Below are positions 14,501 to 26,686 of a stretch of DNA of 64,000 bases, one piece after another. The stretch lies in NCBI RefSeq assembly GCF_000002985.6, contig NC_003284.9:14322001-14386000 (forward strand), read 5' to 3'. How positions within the stretch are numbered: position 1 is the stretch's first letter; each line of letters begins with the position of its first letter. This DNA comes from Caenorhabditis elegans. Taxonomy: Eukaryota; Nematoda; Chromadorea; Rhabditida; Rhabditidae. Made by a program: the position numbers and the translations under genes. A model generated the notes under the pieces. That model did no database searches, had not been told where the DNA came from, and saw only the letters and a program-made list of their open reading frames with translations.

Positions 14501-17500
14501 AAAAATATTTGAATAGTCCAGCGCGATTTCTGTTTCACTTTTCTTTTCTCGCGAGCAAAAACAGGTACTCGTTCTGTTTCGCTGCGTCTCTTGCCACACA
14601 CTGATTTGTTTGCTCTTTACTCGTAACTATTCTTCAATGAGCTCAACTGGGTCCTAACTGTTTTCGAGTCAAGTCATCGTCAAAATCCAGTGGCACTGTG
14701 TGTGCACAGACTGTTTTTTGTCCACAGAAATTGCAGGGATTGTTGAGATTGGAAATACTGTATAGAATTACAGTTGAAAATTTAGAAAAAGCAACACAGG
14801 GAATCTTAAATTTCAACATCATGGAATGGGGCTTAAATAAAACCCTGGAGTCTCAAAAAAATCTAGACCGAAACTTCTTAGGTTGCCTAACCTATCCAAA
14901 CTTTCCTAAATTCAAATGAGCTAAACGTAATCATTTTACCAAATTGAAAATTTACAGAATTATGAACAAGTGGTCCTACTTAAAAGTCCCCCAAACTAAT
15001 AATGTTTTTAGACTTTACATTTTTCCACGTTTTTTTCATTTTCATGACGTGTGTGTTGACAGGGGGTTTCTCTTCTGCATTGCAGCTCACGGCATCGGGC
15101 GCCTGCCGCTCTATACCGGTTCGTAACCGTTTCTTGTCAAATATTTGCTATTCAATAAGCCCGTGTGACGTGAGCTTGTTGCGTGAGCTTGGAGTGTGCT
15201 CCAACAGCTGCTCCCTGTGCCGCGCCGGTGCGCGCTAGTCATCTTTTTATGATCTAAATGACCAGAAATACAATACCTGAACCACGACTAAGCACCACGT
15301 TGACTAAAGCCGGAAATCAAAAGATGTTTGGAAAATATACGTAACTTAAATTTTCAGCTTCATATTTAAAAAAGGAGAAATTAAACTTTGAAAAAATCTT
15401 TGCAGTTTCCTCATAGATTATTCTTCTTGAACTACCGTTCTAATGTATTAAATATTAATATCAATTTTTCCCTATTTTGTGACGAAATAGTCTCATAAAA
15501 AACATCACTTGTTTCCCGTTAACCAACCTATTCAACCTGAATTATGACACTACAATCGGTACGGAGACCGGACTAACCACCACACGAATACGGTAGCTTG
15601 TACTTTTATACTAATCGTTCATTACAAAGCGAGACAAATACCGGACTGAGACTTTGACCACTTAGTCTTCAAATTTAACATGATAATTTGTGGAGAAAAG
15701 ATGCAGTTGGTTACTGTAATTTAAACCATGAGGTTTCGGAATCTGAACAAAAAAAACATAGATGGTTTCGAAATTGTTGCTAGCTTAAAATTGTGAAATA
15801 TGGAGAAACCCTACTTTTTTATTTCTTGAAACTGTTGTATTTTCAGGTTCTCAGCAATTTTTGACAGAAGTCTAAAAAACAGTCAAAACACCATTATTCC
15901 ACCAAAGTGACACACAAATTGATGATGCCAACCGAATTGCACATACACATACATACATGTTTCTTGTTTAAGAGGCCACAAACGGTCAAAACAACCCATT
16001 TTTTTCTTCTTTGTCCTTCCTTTTTTTTCACCCCCCCCCCCCCCCCCGTCTCCTACTATTTTTACCCCCAGACTTTACGTGTTCCATGTTTTATACGGTC
16101 TCGGTGTCTTTGTTAGAGGAAGAGTGTCGGTGTTGGGGCTAGGCAGCAGCCAACAAAAAAAGCAAAAATAAAATCATATATTTTGGAAGCGGAATTTTGT
16201 TTTGAGAACGAACCAAATCGCAACGGTGACTAGGTCCCCTTTCTCTCTAAGCCTTTTTTTGTCAATAGATGGTGTATATTGACAATAAGAGAAACGAATG
16301 GCAGGAAAAATATGGCATTGTATATAGTATTTGTAGAATAAATTGACATTTCTAAATATAAAATTGCATAGGTGTTCCTAAATAATCAAAGAGTTTCGAA
16401 TATAAAAAGTGAGAATCGAGCTGTTTCTTGATCTATTTTTTTAGGACTGATCCAGAATCTACCACAACTCAAAACAAAAGTTTTAATAATGATGTAGAAC
16501 AAAGAAAGCATTTGCCTTAAAAAACTCCTGGCCAGTATCAATTTTTACTTCCTGTTTGTATCTATTTTTGATCAAATACTAAAACTACCATCATATGCAA
16601 ATTTGCTCATGTTTTCACCAAGTTAAATAGTAAAAATCGAGAGAAAAAAGAACAGCAAAAAAAAAGTGAAAAGGATGCCCGAATGGCAGCAAATTGGTTT
16701 AGCGGAAAGGAAAGTGGTTTTGTAGGTCAGTAGTTTCTATGTCAACTTTTCATGTTTGTACTTTTAATGTGTGTAATTACTCGGTTTCTACACGTTCTGG
16801 ATAGCTAGTTGGTTCAAAAGAAAATATAGTTTTACATAGTAACGGTAGTTTAGATAATTCCGACTTAACCGAAAACTGTGCATTTGAATTGATAATACGC
16901 AAGCTTTGTTCCAGCGCCCCTAAATTTAAAAAAAAATCCTCTTTCAAAAAGTTGTTCATTTCTTTCACTTTGAGGGTCATCAATCCCCTCCAAGCAGACG
17001 TTTTTTTGCCTTCCATCTCACTCACCATTATAGATTGTTATCTCATTTGTAAAAAGGGCGAACGGTGGTGTGGTGTGAGGAGGGGGGATTGAAGATGCGT
17101 TCAATCGTTTTTTTGCATTCGAAAAGGTTTCTTTTCCCTCCCACCTCAAACAGTCAATCTCATTTTATGGCCATTGTCGAACCGATTTTCGCGTTTTTTT
17201 TGCGCCGCGTTTTTTACCCGCGGAGGAAATGACCCCCAACAAGATGGCGAGAAGGGTGTAGAGGTTTTTTATGAAACAAGCAACATGGTGTTCGCTTTTT
17301 TTTAAATGTAGAGAAAGGACAATATAAATTGGAAAAGAGCTACAATCTCTCGGATGGTACATATCGGGAAATTTGAGCTTGTAGGAATGAAAAATTATGG
17401 TTAGATAATATTATATTTTAGCTTTTACTGTAAATCACAATTGTTTCAATGCTACAACGTACCTTTGGCTGAGTGCTCTGGAAGCTTCTGGCTGCTTTCT

Positions 17501-18472
17501 CGGCGGCTCTTTTCACTGCTCCTTCTGGAAATGGTCCATCGGCTAAGACCTTTTCATCCTAAAAAATTTTCAGATGTACTTATGTTCCATGGTTATAATA
17601 AGCTCTACCTCTACCTCGGTTTCCTTCGGCGATTGATTTCTCTGGCTTGGCTGACTTTCATTATCGAACAGTTCTTCGGTGTCTTCCTCTCCCTCCATAT
17701 CTAAGTCGCCATCAGAATCCTCGGTTTTGAGTTCGGTCTGGAAAAGACTCTGGAAAACAAGTTTTCAATAAACAGGTAATCAAGTTGCAAATAATTAAAA
17801 CATTCCTACTAACAAAAATAAAATAAAATTACACATTATTACTTTTGGTCTTTGAAAGGGACTTATTCAAAAATTATCAGTTATGGAAGTTTTTGAACCA
17901 TTTTTCCAAAATGTAATAACAACTAGGTGGAACAGTACTCCTGATAAAAAATCTCTAACAAATATTTCAATATCCTCAAGTTATCCTCAAGAGAAGTTAT
18001 GCTACCCGGCATTTATTTATTTCACACGATATACCTTCAATGAGCTGCTGGTCTTGTCCGATGTTGAATTTGTGGCACTTGGTGTGAACGACTGAGGTGG
18101 TGCCTCCGAAATGACCGTTTGTGGTGGTGATGTGAAAATTGAGGGTAATCTGGTAAAAAATGCCATGTTTATTCACCATTACTCTCAAGCAATCTATCAA
18201 TTGACTGTTTCACCCCTTACGTTTGAAGTAACATGCAATTATTCAAATGGGTAATCAATTTGATATTTAATTACGTCATCAAATATAACACACCTTTGAT
18301 CTGGAAGTCGGGTGGCAAGTAGCTCTAGGATTAAGCTTAACTTCAGGTCCATATCATTCAATCGAAGATTCATCGAGTTCAACATGGTTTTGCTCTCGTT
18401 GTTGTCAAAAAATGCCGCCAACGGTATTTGTGCCATCTGAAATTGCGGTGTAGGTTGATTGGGTTGAGCCAT
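11569..18472 (-). CDS. Seven-exon nuclear-type protein of unknown function (326 aa)
   Basis: Exons on the minus strand: 18472-18294, 18149-18035, 17749-17615, 17558-17463, 12744-12622, 12002-11851 and 11749-11569. All join in phase with good splice sites, and the lengths sum to 327 codons including TAA. Residues 1-60 start [12 protein letters not shown] and run into a leucine-rich helix. Residues about 61-100 are rich in P, S and T. Residues about 100-145 are acidic ([18 protein letters not shown]) and lead into a short basic helix ([12 protein letters not shown]). The last three exons form a compact helical domain with [18 protein letters not shown] and [18 protein letters not shown], followed by [10 protein letters not shown]. 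Disordered acidic and PST stretches plus a C-terminal helical domain suggest a nuclear or transcription factor. The helix order faintly recalls BEN-type domains, but that is a guess. I recognise no symbol. Confidence 0.85.
13749..13763 (+). repeat. Poly-C tract, 15 nt
   Basis: Uninterrupted C run inside the 4.7 kb intron. Confidence 0.95.
16031..16047 (+). repeat. Poly-C tract, 17 nt
   Basis: Uninterrupted C run inside the 4.7 kb intron, preceded by an eight-T run. Confidence 0.95.
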
Positions 18473-19074
18473 TGGAGCGGTCTATAACTATTTTCACATA
18501 GACGATTGAAAGCAGACAACACGGAAAACGGTATGACAACTTGAATGACAAATTAGTACACTTATTGCAATTTGATCAATTTAATGCTCTAGCAACAACC
18601 AAAAATGGTGGGTTCAGTTCAAGCTTAAAGGTTTATTGGGAAGCACATGTGTTCGAACATGTTTAAACAAATACTACGAACATTATGGTGAGTAACTAAA
18701 CACCACATTAAAAAAAACCATTGAAATATAAACTTTTTGTGTAGGAAAACTATAATTTTTTAAAAAAATAATACATATTTATTTTAAACGTATTACTGCT
18801 TTTCTTGTTCCAAAAAATAATTGAAAGATCCAAGTTGAAAACTGACATTAAACAAGTTAAATCCAGACGGTTTTTAGCATACTATTTTAATCTCAAATTT
18901 CAGTATTCACTCAAGCGGTAACGAGTACAACAAAGTGTTCGGTAAAAAAACTGAAAAAGCTGAAAAAAAGAAACAGTCACTGTACTTAGTGGTAATAGAG
19001 GTTATTATTGTTAGTCACCCATCCAGGATCATTGAAATGAAAATAAAAAGGTTGTCCACGGGGTAGACGAAACG

Positions 19075-19089
19075 CCCCCCCCCCCCCCC
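19075..19089 (+). repeat. Poly-C tract, 15 nt
   Basis: Uninterrupted C run about 600 bp upstream of the 326-aa gene start. Confidence 0.95.
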
Positions 19090-20167
19090 TCGCCACAGAG
19101 GCACTGTCTCTTTCCCCCAGGCATCTCCTATGGGGGGAGGCTGGTCTGGGAATACGGACAGAGACACTAGACAAACGGTAGAGAGAGATGAAAGTCGAAA
19201 AATAAAGAGGCGTGGTTTTGGGAAAGGCCCCCGAAACACTATGATACCGTAGTCCGCGTTCTGCCGAGTCTTGGTTGTGAGTAGGTTCAGGCTCCGCCTA
19301 TTTTATTGTTGTGAATTTTCAAAACACACACATACACACACTTTCCCCCTTCTTCGCCGTTCGTTCCTGTTTGTTCATGTGATCGGAGTGGAGTTAGAGG
19401 TAGTCTGGGAGGATGAGCTCTAAAAATGCGAATCACAGCTCAACGTGAACAGCTAGAAATTTGTAACGAACATTGACAATGTCAAAATTTTCGGACGAAA
19501 TATATTGAAATGCTCTGACAGGTACAAAATGGTTTGGCTGTGAATATATCTTAAATTTCAAAATATAACTTTTTGAAACTTTAGATAGCCAAAAATCATA
19601 AAAGCCAAGCAGAATTTTCAATATCGGAGGTTTTTGGCTTTGACTTATCTTTACAGAAAAATAGTTACAGTGGATATTTTTTCAAAGTTACATTATTTCG
19701 ACATGTTTTGTTTGTTTCTAGCTTATATTGGTAGTAATTAGGAAATAGTGCAAGGGTGTAAGTTAAGGTATAATTAGTCAAAAATTATAGCAATTGATAG
19801 TACTGATATACCTAGTCAAACTAAATCACTTTTCCGTAGGTATAGTCATAAAGTTAGGATAGCAAACCACTTCATTGAAAAAAAACCCGGGAAGTGTCGG
19901 GTGCATGTGAATGTTGGAAAATTGCTAGTCTCTTTGTATAAAAACTTCCATTTCTAGATGTTCCTTTTTGTCTCAGCTCAGTCACTTCCAATTTCCAAAA
20001 TTTTGATTGTTGTAATTCTGCAATGTTGCTGAAACCTGCTTACAGCTTTGGGAATACTGGGAGGGGTCACCTAGCTGAAAAAGGAAACAGAAAACAACAA
20101 ACACAAAAAAATTGAAGGAAGAGACCAAAACATTGTTGGCCGACCATCCGACCATCCGAATTTCAGA

Positions 20168-20209
20168 CAACACACACTCACACACACTCACACACACACA
20201 CACACACAC
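20168..20209 (+). repeat. CA microsatellite
   Basis: Alternating CA with a few CT interruptions on the left side. On the minus strand it produces a meaningless Cys-Val open frame. Confidence 0.95.
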
Positions 20210-20655
20210 CGAAATAAAAAAAGAAAAGGAAACCTAACCAACTCGAATTAAATACAGGTTTTTTTGTTACTCTTTCTTTTTTTTCCTTATTTTTTCATTC
20301 TGAAATTTTTTTTGTTGGGTGCGGACAGGTTAGGAAGAGAGACTGACTGAAAATAGAGAACCTCTTCAAACAAAAAATTTCAGTTTACACTCATTCTGAC
20401 TATTAAAATCAGTATCTGACAATAGGAAGATGGCATGGAAGATGAACATTTGAGACTGTTGTCTGGGTGGTAACTAAAGTGGAGAAAATTGGGTACATAC
20501 ATAGGGAAAAGATTTCATTTACTTTCAGATACATGTATGACTGTATAACTCAAATTTATCACTAAGCTTTCATGGAGTTGAATTTTAGTGGACTTTCAAA
20601 AATCAATTATTCCAGAAATTATGCTACAAACATGGTTTTAGTTATATATAGGTAT

Positions 20656-20800
20656 CAGGGCTGTGCGGCAACCAAGTTGTCGGTTGCCGAAAAGTTGCCG
20701 AAGTTTCGGCAACCAAAAGTTGCCGGTTACCGAAACTTTTTGGGACGGGCAACTTCGGCAATTGCCGGTTGCCAAAAATCTCGGTTGCCGCACAGCCCTG
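20656..20800. mobile_element. hAT-like MITE with exact 8-bp target duplication
   Basis: The 145-bp element starts CAGGGCTGTGCGGCAACC and ends with the inverse, CGGTTGCCGCACAGCCCTG. It is flanked by perfect 8-bp repeats ATAGGTAT at 20648-20655 and 20801-20808. The interior is made of inverted copies of GTTGCCGAA-type words. An 8-bp duplication with CAGGG termini is the hallmark of hAT transposition. It has no coding capacity, so it was mobilised by a transposase supplied elsewhere. Confidence 0.9.
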
Positions 20801-21191
20801 ATAGGTATGCTTTTCAAAATTATATAGAAACTAATTTAAACATGCTTGAAACTTTTTGACGAACACCTTCATGGATAAAATTATCTAACAACAAGGTGGC
20901 ACCGTAAATATGTGAAGAAAAATCCCCGACTATATGCCACCCAATTTGTATTTTTGCAGAAACTTTTAATTAAAAAAACGTCTATAAACTCGAAAAAAAA
21001 GTAGTGATTATTATTTAATGGAAGAAAATTCATAACGCAATATGGTGCCCAACTGCAAACAAAGTGGCTTTTTGAAACCAAATGTAAACAGTGACCATTC
21101 GACTCATCTCATGAAAAAGTTACAAGCAAAGGAAGGCAAGGAAAAAAGAATGGGCCTTACGTACAAGTATCGTGTAAACATTTTCGAGACA

Positions 21192-21206
21192 CCCCCCCCC
21201 CCCCCC
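21192..21206 (+). repeat. Poly-C tract, 15 nt
   Basis: Uninterrupted C run in the 18.5-22.4 kb intergenic region. Confidence 0.95.
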
Positions 21207-21530
21207 TTCCTCATATACGAAGATGATTCAAAACATTTTCTCAAAACGAAGAAAACGCTCCCCGCTCATTCGAAGTTTGTTTCTAAGTAGGCTTTAAGAA
21301 AAGAACACGCGGGTGTTGAGAATTGAAATAGAAAAATTAAATTTGAGGGGTTCGAATAGTGAATTTACATCGGAACCGCATACCATGTTTCCTCTATTTA
21401 TCTTGCAGGCTAATCACTAATGCACCCTTGCACTATTTTTTGGCAGGCCAGCTTTGTGGAAATTTCTGGAATTTTCTCTTTGTTGTTGGACGGAATAAAC
21501 TAAAAAACGTTGAAAGCTCAGGGGGGCATG

Positions 21531-22141
21531 ATTTAAAGGAGGACTAACGGTTCGGACGATTTTGAATGTATAGACCCAAAATAAGCTGATATGAACGAAT
21601 TTCGTAATGAAACTTCTCAAAAAAGTTTCAAAAATTTTTACGGCGATTCAAAATTTCGAAAAAATTTCACTGATTTTAGCTGAAATCTCGAATTTTGCAT
21701 ACATTTTCGGTGTCGCATCTGTCCGAAGTTGGCCTTATTGGAATTATCACCCTTTATTGCATATTTTGGTAGTTTATCTCATTTTATTTCGTTGATTAAG
21801 GTGCATTTGATGCCACTAGGTAACCAAAAATCATCAAAATTGGTTACCTATGTACGTATTTAAATGTACTTTACTCAACGAAATTAAATTATAAACCACC
21901 AAAATATGCAATAAAAAATGATAATTCCAAAAAAAAAAACGATTCAGGACAGATGCGACACAGAATATATATGCAAAATTCGAGATTTTAGCTAAAACCA
22001 GTGAAATTTTTTCGAAATTTTGAACCGCCATAAAAGAATGTTTGAAAATTTTTGAGAAGTTTCATCACAAAATTCGTTCATTTAAACACATTTTGAGTCT
22101 ATGCGTACAAAATCGTCCAAACCGCTAGTCCTCCTTTAAAT
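21531..22141. mobile_element. 610-bp palindromic fold-back element, TTTAAA type
   Basis: The left end ATTTAAAGGAGGACTA is mirrored by TAGTCCTCCTTTAAAT at the right end. The arms of roughly 290 bp remain alignable throughout, for example GAATTATCACCCTTTATT on the left against AAAAAATGATAATTC on the right, around a short spacer near 21830. The TTTAAA ends fit the C. elegans palindromic families that target TTTAAA, a name recalled from knowledge. Arm divergence indicates it is not very recent. Confidence 0.85.
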
Positions 22142-22396
22142 GTAAAAACTTTTAAACTTCAGATGACAAAAAAATCATGTTTTCGTAAAAGATTGATTTT
22201 TTCCAAAGGTCAGCATGCAAGACTAATGAAAATTACATCTTTTTTTGGATTAATAATGTTTTTCTTACAATTTTTCAAGATTACAGCTCTTTAAGGTTTA
22301 TAAATGTACACTTCAACAATTCGAACCATCCTCAAAAATATCGAATTTGACAGTAATTTTTAATCAAGAATAATATCTAGCATTGAAACCCCAATC

Positions 22397-22614
22397 TCAT
22401 AGTATCCTGAAACTTTGAGACCTTGAAAGCCTGAGACTGTTACGCAATTGGTACACATGCTGAATATAACCCTGAAACGTTTGCAACAAAAATGACCATT
22501 GCCCAAGGGCAAATATCGCGTGATTTGTTTTACCTGTGCCGTTCCTTGATAACGCTCTGGTTTGAAGCTTTTCCTTTTGTTTAGAGCAGTAGGGACCGAA
22601 TGAGTGGGAATCAT
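22397..22614 (-). CDS. Candidate 51-aa two-exon small protein, unknown
   Basis: Exon 1 is 22614-22534 (MIPTHSVPTALNKRKSFKPE...) and exon 2 is 22471-22397 (GYIQHVYQLRNSLRLSRSQS..., TGA). A GCACAG/GTAAAA donor and an ACGTTTCAG acceptor bound a 62-nt intron, and both exons join in phase 0. The product is basic and Ser/Arg-rich, with no signal peptide and no recognised domain. It sits about 760 bp downstream of the stop of the 368-aa gene and on the same strand. Support is splice grammar only, so it could be chance or a relic. Confidence 0.4.
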
Positions 22615-23370
22615 TGTTGCACAGGATATTGATCAATTTGGAATTCGAGTTTATTGTACTTTTTGTCGTTCTATAATATACATATATTCACAAGCATTTT
22701 GTTATCAAAAAGCATGCCAAAATTTATACAGAAGTACTATTTCCATCAAAAACAAATTACATTAATATGAAACGATTTCGAAAATTCAAAAATGTATTTA
22801 GAGAGTTTTGAAAACAGGAAAATTATTGCCATGTAACCCCACTTCTTTATACGACAAATGTATAGTCACCGTAATTTAATTATCATGCAGCTACCGCATC
22901 TTTCAATAAGTAAGTGTCTGGTACTGTACAATTGCGGTGTTGAAAAATACTATACAGTTGTTGGTAATTGTTTTTCAAAAAAGTCATATTTTTAACGTGA
23001 GAAAAACAGTTTTCAATTTTCAATTTGGAAAATAGGCCATGTGTATCGCGAAGCAGCTATTCAGCAACCCTAATTCGACTAGCATTAAGAAACACTTCGT
23101 GGAATTGAGAATTATAAAAACAATGACTGTAAAAATTTAAGAATCAACCTCTGATATTAATTTATCAAAATCTGTGATGTTTTGTGCATTGTAGCTAAAC
23201 ATGTATGTTTTAACAACAAAAACAGAAATTCTCTTCATCTACTGCAATTTGTACACACATCAACAGGCTTCAAAATTATATAATATTAAGACTTTATTAG
23301 GAGTTCTTAACCAATTGGCATTTTACATTTTAAAATTAATCGATGCCATTTACGAATTAGTTATTACTCC
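22615..23370. other. Spacer between two minus-strand genes
   Basis: AT-rich sequence holding the 3' flank of the 368-aa gene. I see no coding exon, palindrome or repeat. Confidence 0.6.
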
Positions 23371-25574
23371 TCATGATAAACCATTTGATGCTAGTTCGCC
23401 GAGCTCTTCCGCTTGGTGAACAACAAAATTGATAAACTTTTGTATCTCAATATCTTCTGCATTGTTCTGGCCAGCATCAGGTCTGCAAAAATAATTTTAG
23501 AAAATAGGTTAATGTGAACTAGCTTAAAGTGAAGACAACCACTCGATTCAAAAGTGTGGTTGTCGCGATTTTTATAAATATTAAAGGTAACTTGAACTTG
23601 AAACTTGATAACTTGAAATAGTATTGCGTTCCCATGGAAAAATTTTATAAGGAAATACTCAAAGCATATTTGTTTCTGCTTCAAAACTTAATTTAACCAA
23701 AACAACAATGTATGCATATCATTTTATTACACATTTTCATAAAAAAGTTTTTTCAAATATGCTTTTTTGCTTATATAATACTCTCAAAATGAGCCAAGAA
23801 AAACTAAAGTTTGACTTACAAAATTGCTTCCTTATCAGACACGTCTTTTGCATATTGCGAAACTTTTTCGTATAACATGCTGAATTCACGTTTTGCATTA
23901 TTTAATTTTTCTTCAGAACGTTGTAGTTCACTTCTTGCTGCTTCCATATTTCTTTTAACAGATACTTGTTCTGTTGCCAGTCTCGTATTTTCTGCTATCA
24001 GCTGTCGACTAGAAAAATATTTCGTTGTTATTAGTCCAGTTAAGAATTTTGCTCACTTTAATTCAATTTCTTCTTCTACACATTTTTTAAGACGATTTAT
24101 TTCAATCTCGTTGGTGCTTTCATATCTGAAAAATAAAATAAATTGCAGTGAAGTTAAGAATATTCACCTTTCTTTTTGCGCATACAGCTGAGAAAATTGA
24201 TCCTTCCTGGTCTGAACGGAGTTTTTCAAATTTATGTTCTCCTGTTGTAAACTGAAAATTTCAAAATTAAAAATTAAGAGGTATGGGTAGACTTTTTTGT
24301 GTTGAATATAAAAAAGGGCTCTATTATCTTACAGTTTTACAGTATTTGATAGTTCTTTATAAGTCGGTTCTGGAGAAGTCATTTCATTGTTCCCCGCTTG
24401 TCTATTTTCCATTGATATTTCACATTGTGGTCTTCAAATATATATATGTATATAGTGTGTTTCAAATGGTGGATTTTGTTTGTTTGCCTTTTCAAAATAA
24501 TTAATTTTCAATAGAATACATTTCAAACAATAACTTACCTATCAAGTTCTTACAATGAATAAATTACCATCACTAATTCAAGCTTGTTTTTGCGTGCAAC
24601 TTGATTTCTATGATTTATTTTGCAAAACTAGAGAATTACGTTTCTTTATTAAATTTTTTTGTATTTTGTACGATATCAGGATATTGCATGGCATGAGAAT
24701 ATGCATGACAGTTTGTGAATTGTCTATTTTAAAAAAGTACGCTCAATGTACTCACTTTTTCACTTGTTTATTTGATTTTTCTTCAAATTGCAACAGTTTC
24801 TGCCAAAATTCAGAAGTATCCGCTGTGCTTTTCAACTTCCACGGTCTCTGAACAACTTTGAACAAGTGTTGCCCAGTGAGTTCATAATCAAGATCATTTC
24901 TGAAAACACTTTTTAACGTACATACCAATTTAAAGCCTAACTTTCAATTAATGATATAACCACTTGCCGGGGGGGGGAAATGGACATTTTGAAAGTTTGT
25001 CGAAACCTGTTCCCACCCACCCCTGATTTTGTTATTGCGTTGGTATTTGCCTTAACTATTTTTCTCAAATTCCTTGCTCAACCGAACCCTCATCTGAAAT
25101 GATTTTCGGTGTAACTCACACTGCAATCATCACTCCAAAAACTCCAGCAAATTTTATTTCAATTCCACTGGAATCCACAAGTCCATACCAATCCGCGTAA
25201 GCTACTTTTCTGTTAAACGTCAAATGATGTGGAACGGAGCTAAAACCAATCCAACTTTTAAAAGTGACTTTTTCGTGGACATTCTTGGGAAATGTTACAA
25301 AATCGGATGGTTGTGGGTCTTGTATTTTCAGATCCGTGATATATGAAAAAATCTTATTGTCGAATACTTTGCTCTCGATTTCTGATTCCTCACAGATTAA
25401 AAATTGGCCTTCTCGTGGACTACAAATAAATTGGGTTTTAAAATTTATTTAAACAAAAACTTACTGCATACCATGATTCAAAATAAAGCAAAATAGTTTA
25501 TGGGCGTCTCGATTCCAGCAAAATGTTTTTCCTGTGTTGTTTTCATGCTTCAAAACTAGTAAACGAAGCTTCAT
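23371..25574 (-). CDS. Coiled-coil protein of unknown function (368 aa)
   Basis: Eight exons on the minus strand: 25574-25465, 25419-25120, 24899-24756, 24431-24333, 24251-24168, 24125-24057, 24008-23820 and 23482-23371 (TGA). Every junction is in phase 2, which makes the model very consistent. Residues 1-185 look globular, starting MKLRLLVLKHENNTGKTFCW and including KSWIGFSSVPHHLTF and YADWYGLVDSSGIEIKF. Residues about 190-345 are strongly heptad-like (LQQENINLKNSV, RQLIAENTRLATEQV, ELQRSEEKLNNAKREF). A short acidic helix closes the protein. A globular head followed by a long coiled coil suggests a dimeric scaffold, centrosomal or chromosome-axis type protein, but I cannot name it. Exon 4 uses the weak acceptor TTTGAAG. 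The start is the first in-frame ATG after TATTTCAG. Confidence 0.82.
24969..24977 (+). repeat. Short poly-G tract, 9 nt
   Basis: G run inside intron 3 of the 368-aa gene. It is the shortest of the eight G/C runs in the window. Confidence 0.9.
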
Positions 25575-26686
25575 GTTAAATGTGTATTTTTGTAAAAACT
25601 GAAATACAAATAAATAATATAAATATAGTTTATTTAAAAGTGATATTTCTAGCAAAAAATCAATATTTTGCATTACATTTGATAAGGAAAATGTACAGTT
25701 ATAGAGCATATACGCAGACAATACATGCTCTTTGAAGAACAACTTTATTACACCCATTCACAAAACATTTATTTGAATAAACGTGTCTTCAAACAAAAAA
25801 AATCGATTTATATTTTTCACGAATACGTATTGTGAACAGTGAAAAACCTTCAAAAAGCTGAATTGTCGGTTGCTACTAAAATCTTCACTGGAACCAAACA
25901 AATAGTTCAGAAACTTGAACACTTATTTTTTCTATAATAATTATTTCCGTTTTGAAAAAATGAATATTGTTCCAGGTTTCAGTACCATCCCAAAAAATTG
26001 GCTAACAATGAGGAAGTCAAATCAAAGGCATTCCGCATTCTCCTATGATTATGATTCTGCTCAAGATAAACCAAGCTGTTGGTAAAGTTGAAGCTCTAAC
26101 CAATTTACTTCTGAAACTTTGAAAAAAACTTGAAGTTTTTTACATAACATACAAAACTTTAAAGCTATTGGTTTTTTTTTGAAATTCTGTACCGAATCTG
26201 TAAACCTGTTCAATGGTCCAATGCCGTAAAAACTGAAAGATTTACTGAGACGTTCATACATAGTACTACAAGAAGTCTAAGTCTCAAAATAGTGTTGTTC
26301 ATTCTCAATTCACATCTAATAAGAATTGAAACTTATCTTCAACATCTTTCACTCATTCAAATACAAATAATATGCTAAATTATTGAATCAGCAATTTTAT
26401 TAACATGTAAATAATTTCTGAATAGTTTTGAGATGAAATAAATTTGTATGTGCTGTGAACTGTCAAAGTAGCTGTGATTTACCATAATTATTAATATTCA
26501 AATTGTCGGCATTGTTTTTCTTGAATCGAAGAGTCTGAAAAGGGCAGTAGTACAGTCTACAATTCATTTTTTCAAATTTTTTTTTGTTGGTATAAATGGT
26601 TTCCTATTTGCATAACAACAATTATTGTATTCATTCAAAGGAATAAATTGTTGAAAAACCAAGAAAACTGTCTCTATTCTATTCAC
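25575..26686. other. Upstream region of the 368-aa gene
   Basis: AT-rich DNA between the 368-aa gene and the 26.7 kb relic. No exon is supported. TATTTCAG at about 25601-25608 on the minus strand is a likely trans-splice or 5' UTR acceptor. Confidence 0.5.

Larger units (their letters stand above)
12745..17462 (-). other. 4.7 kb intron 4 of the 326-aa gene
   Basis: It separates the acidic/basic N-terminal half from the conserved C-terminal domain. It holds two poly-C runs and several blocks of higher GC, notably 14370-14640 and 15030-15240. The latter has CAGCTG at about 15206 and TGACGTGAGC upstream of it. No coding exon is supported on either strand. It may contain enhancers or an internal promoter for a short isoform carrying only the C-terminal domain. 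Confidence 0.5.
18473..22396. other. Intergenic region upstream of the 326-aa gene
   Basis: The GC-richer stretch 19030-19400, with a poly-C run, is the likeliest promoter-proximal DNA for the minus-strand gene ending at 18472. The remainder holds a CA microsatellite, an hAT-like MITE, a poly-C run and a large palindrome, listed separately. No coding exon is supported. Confidence 0.5.

Noticed and set aside
19982..20209. Cys-Val-rich 75-codon frame
   Set aside because: CA microsatellite translation.
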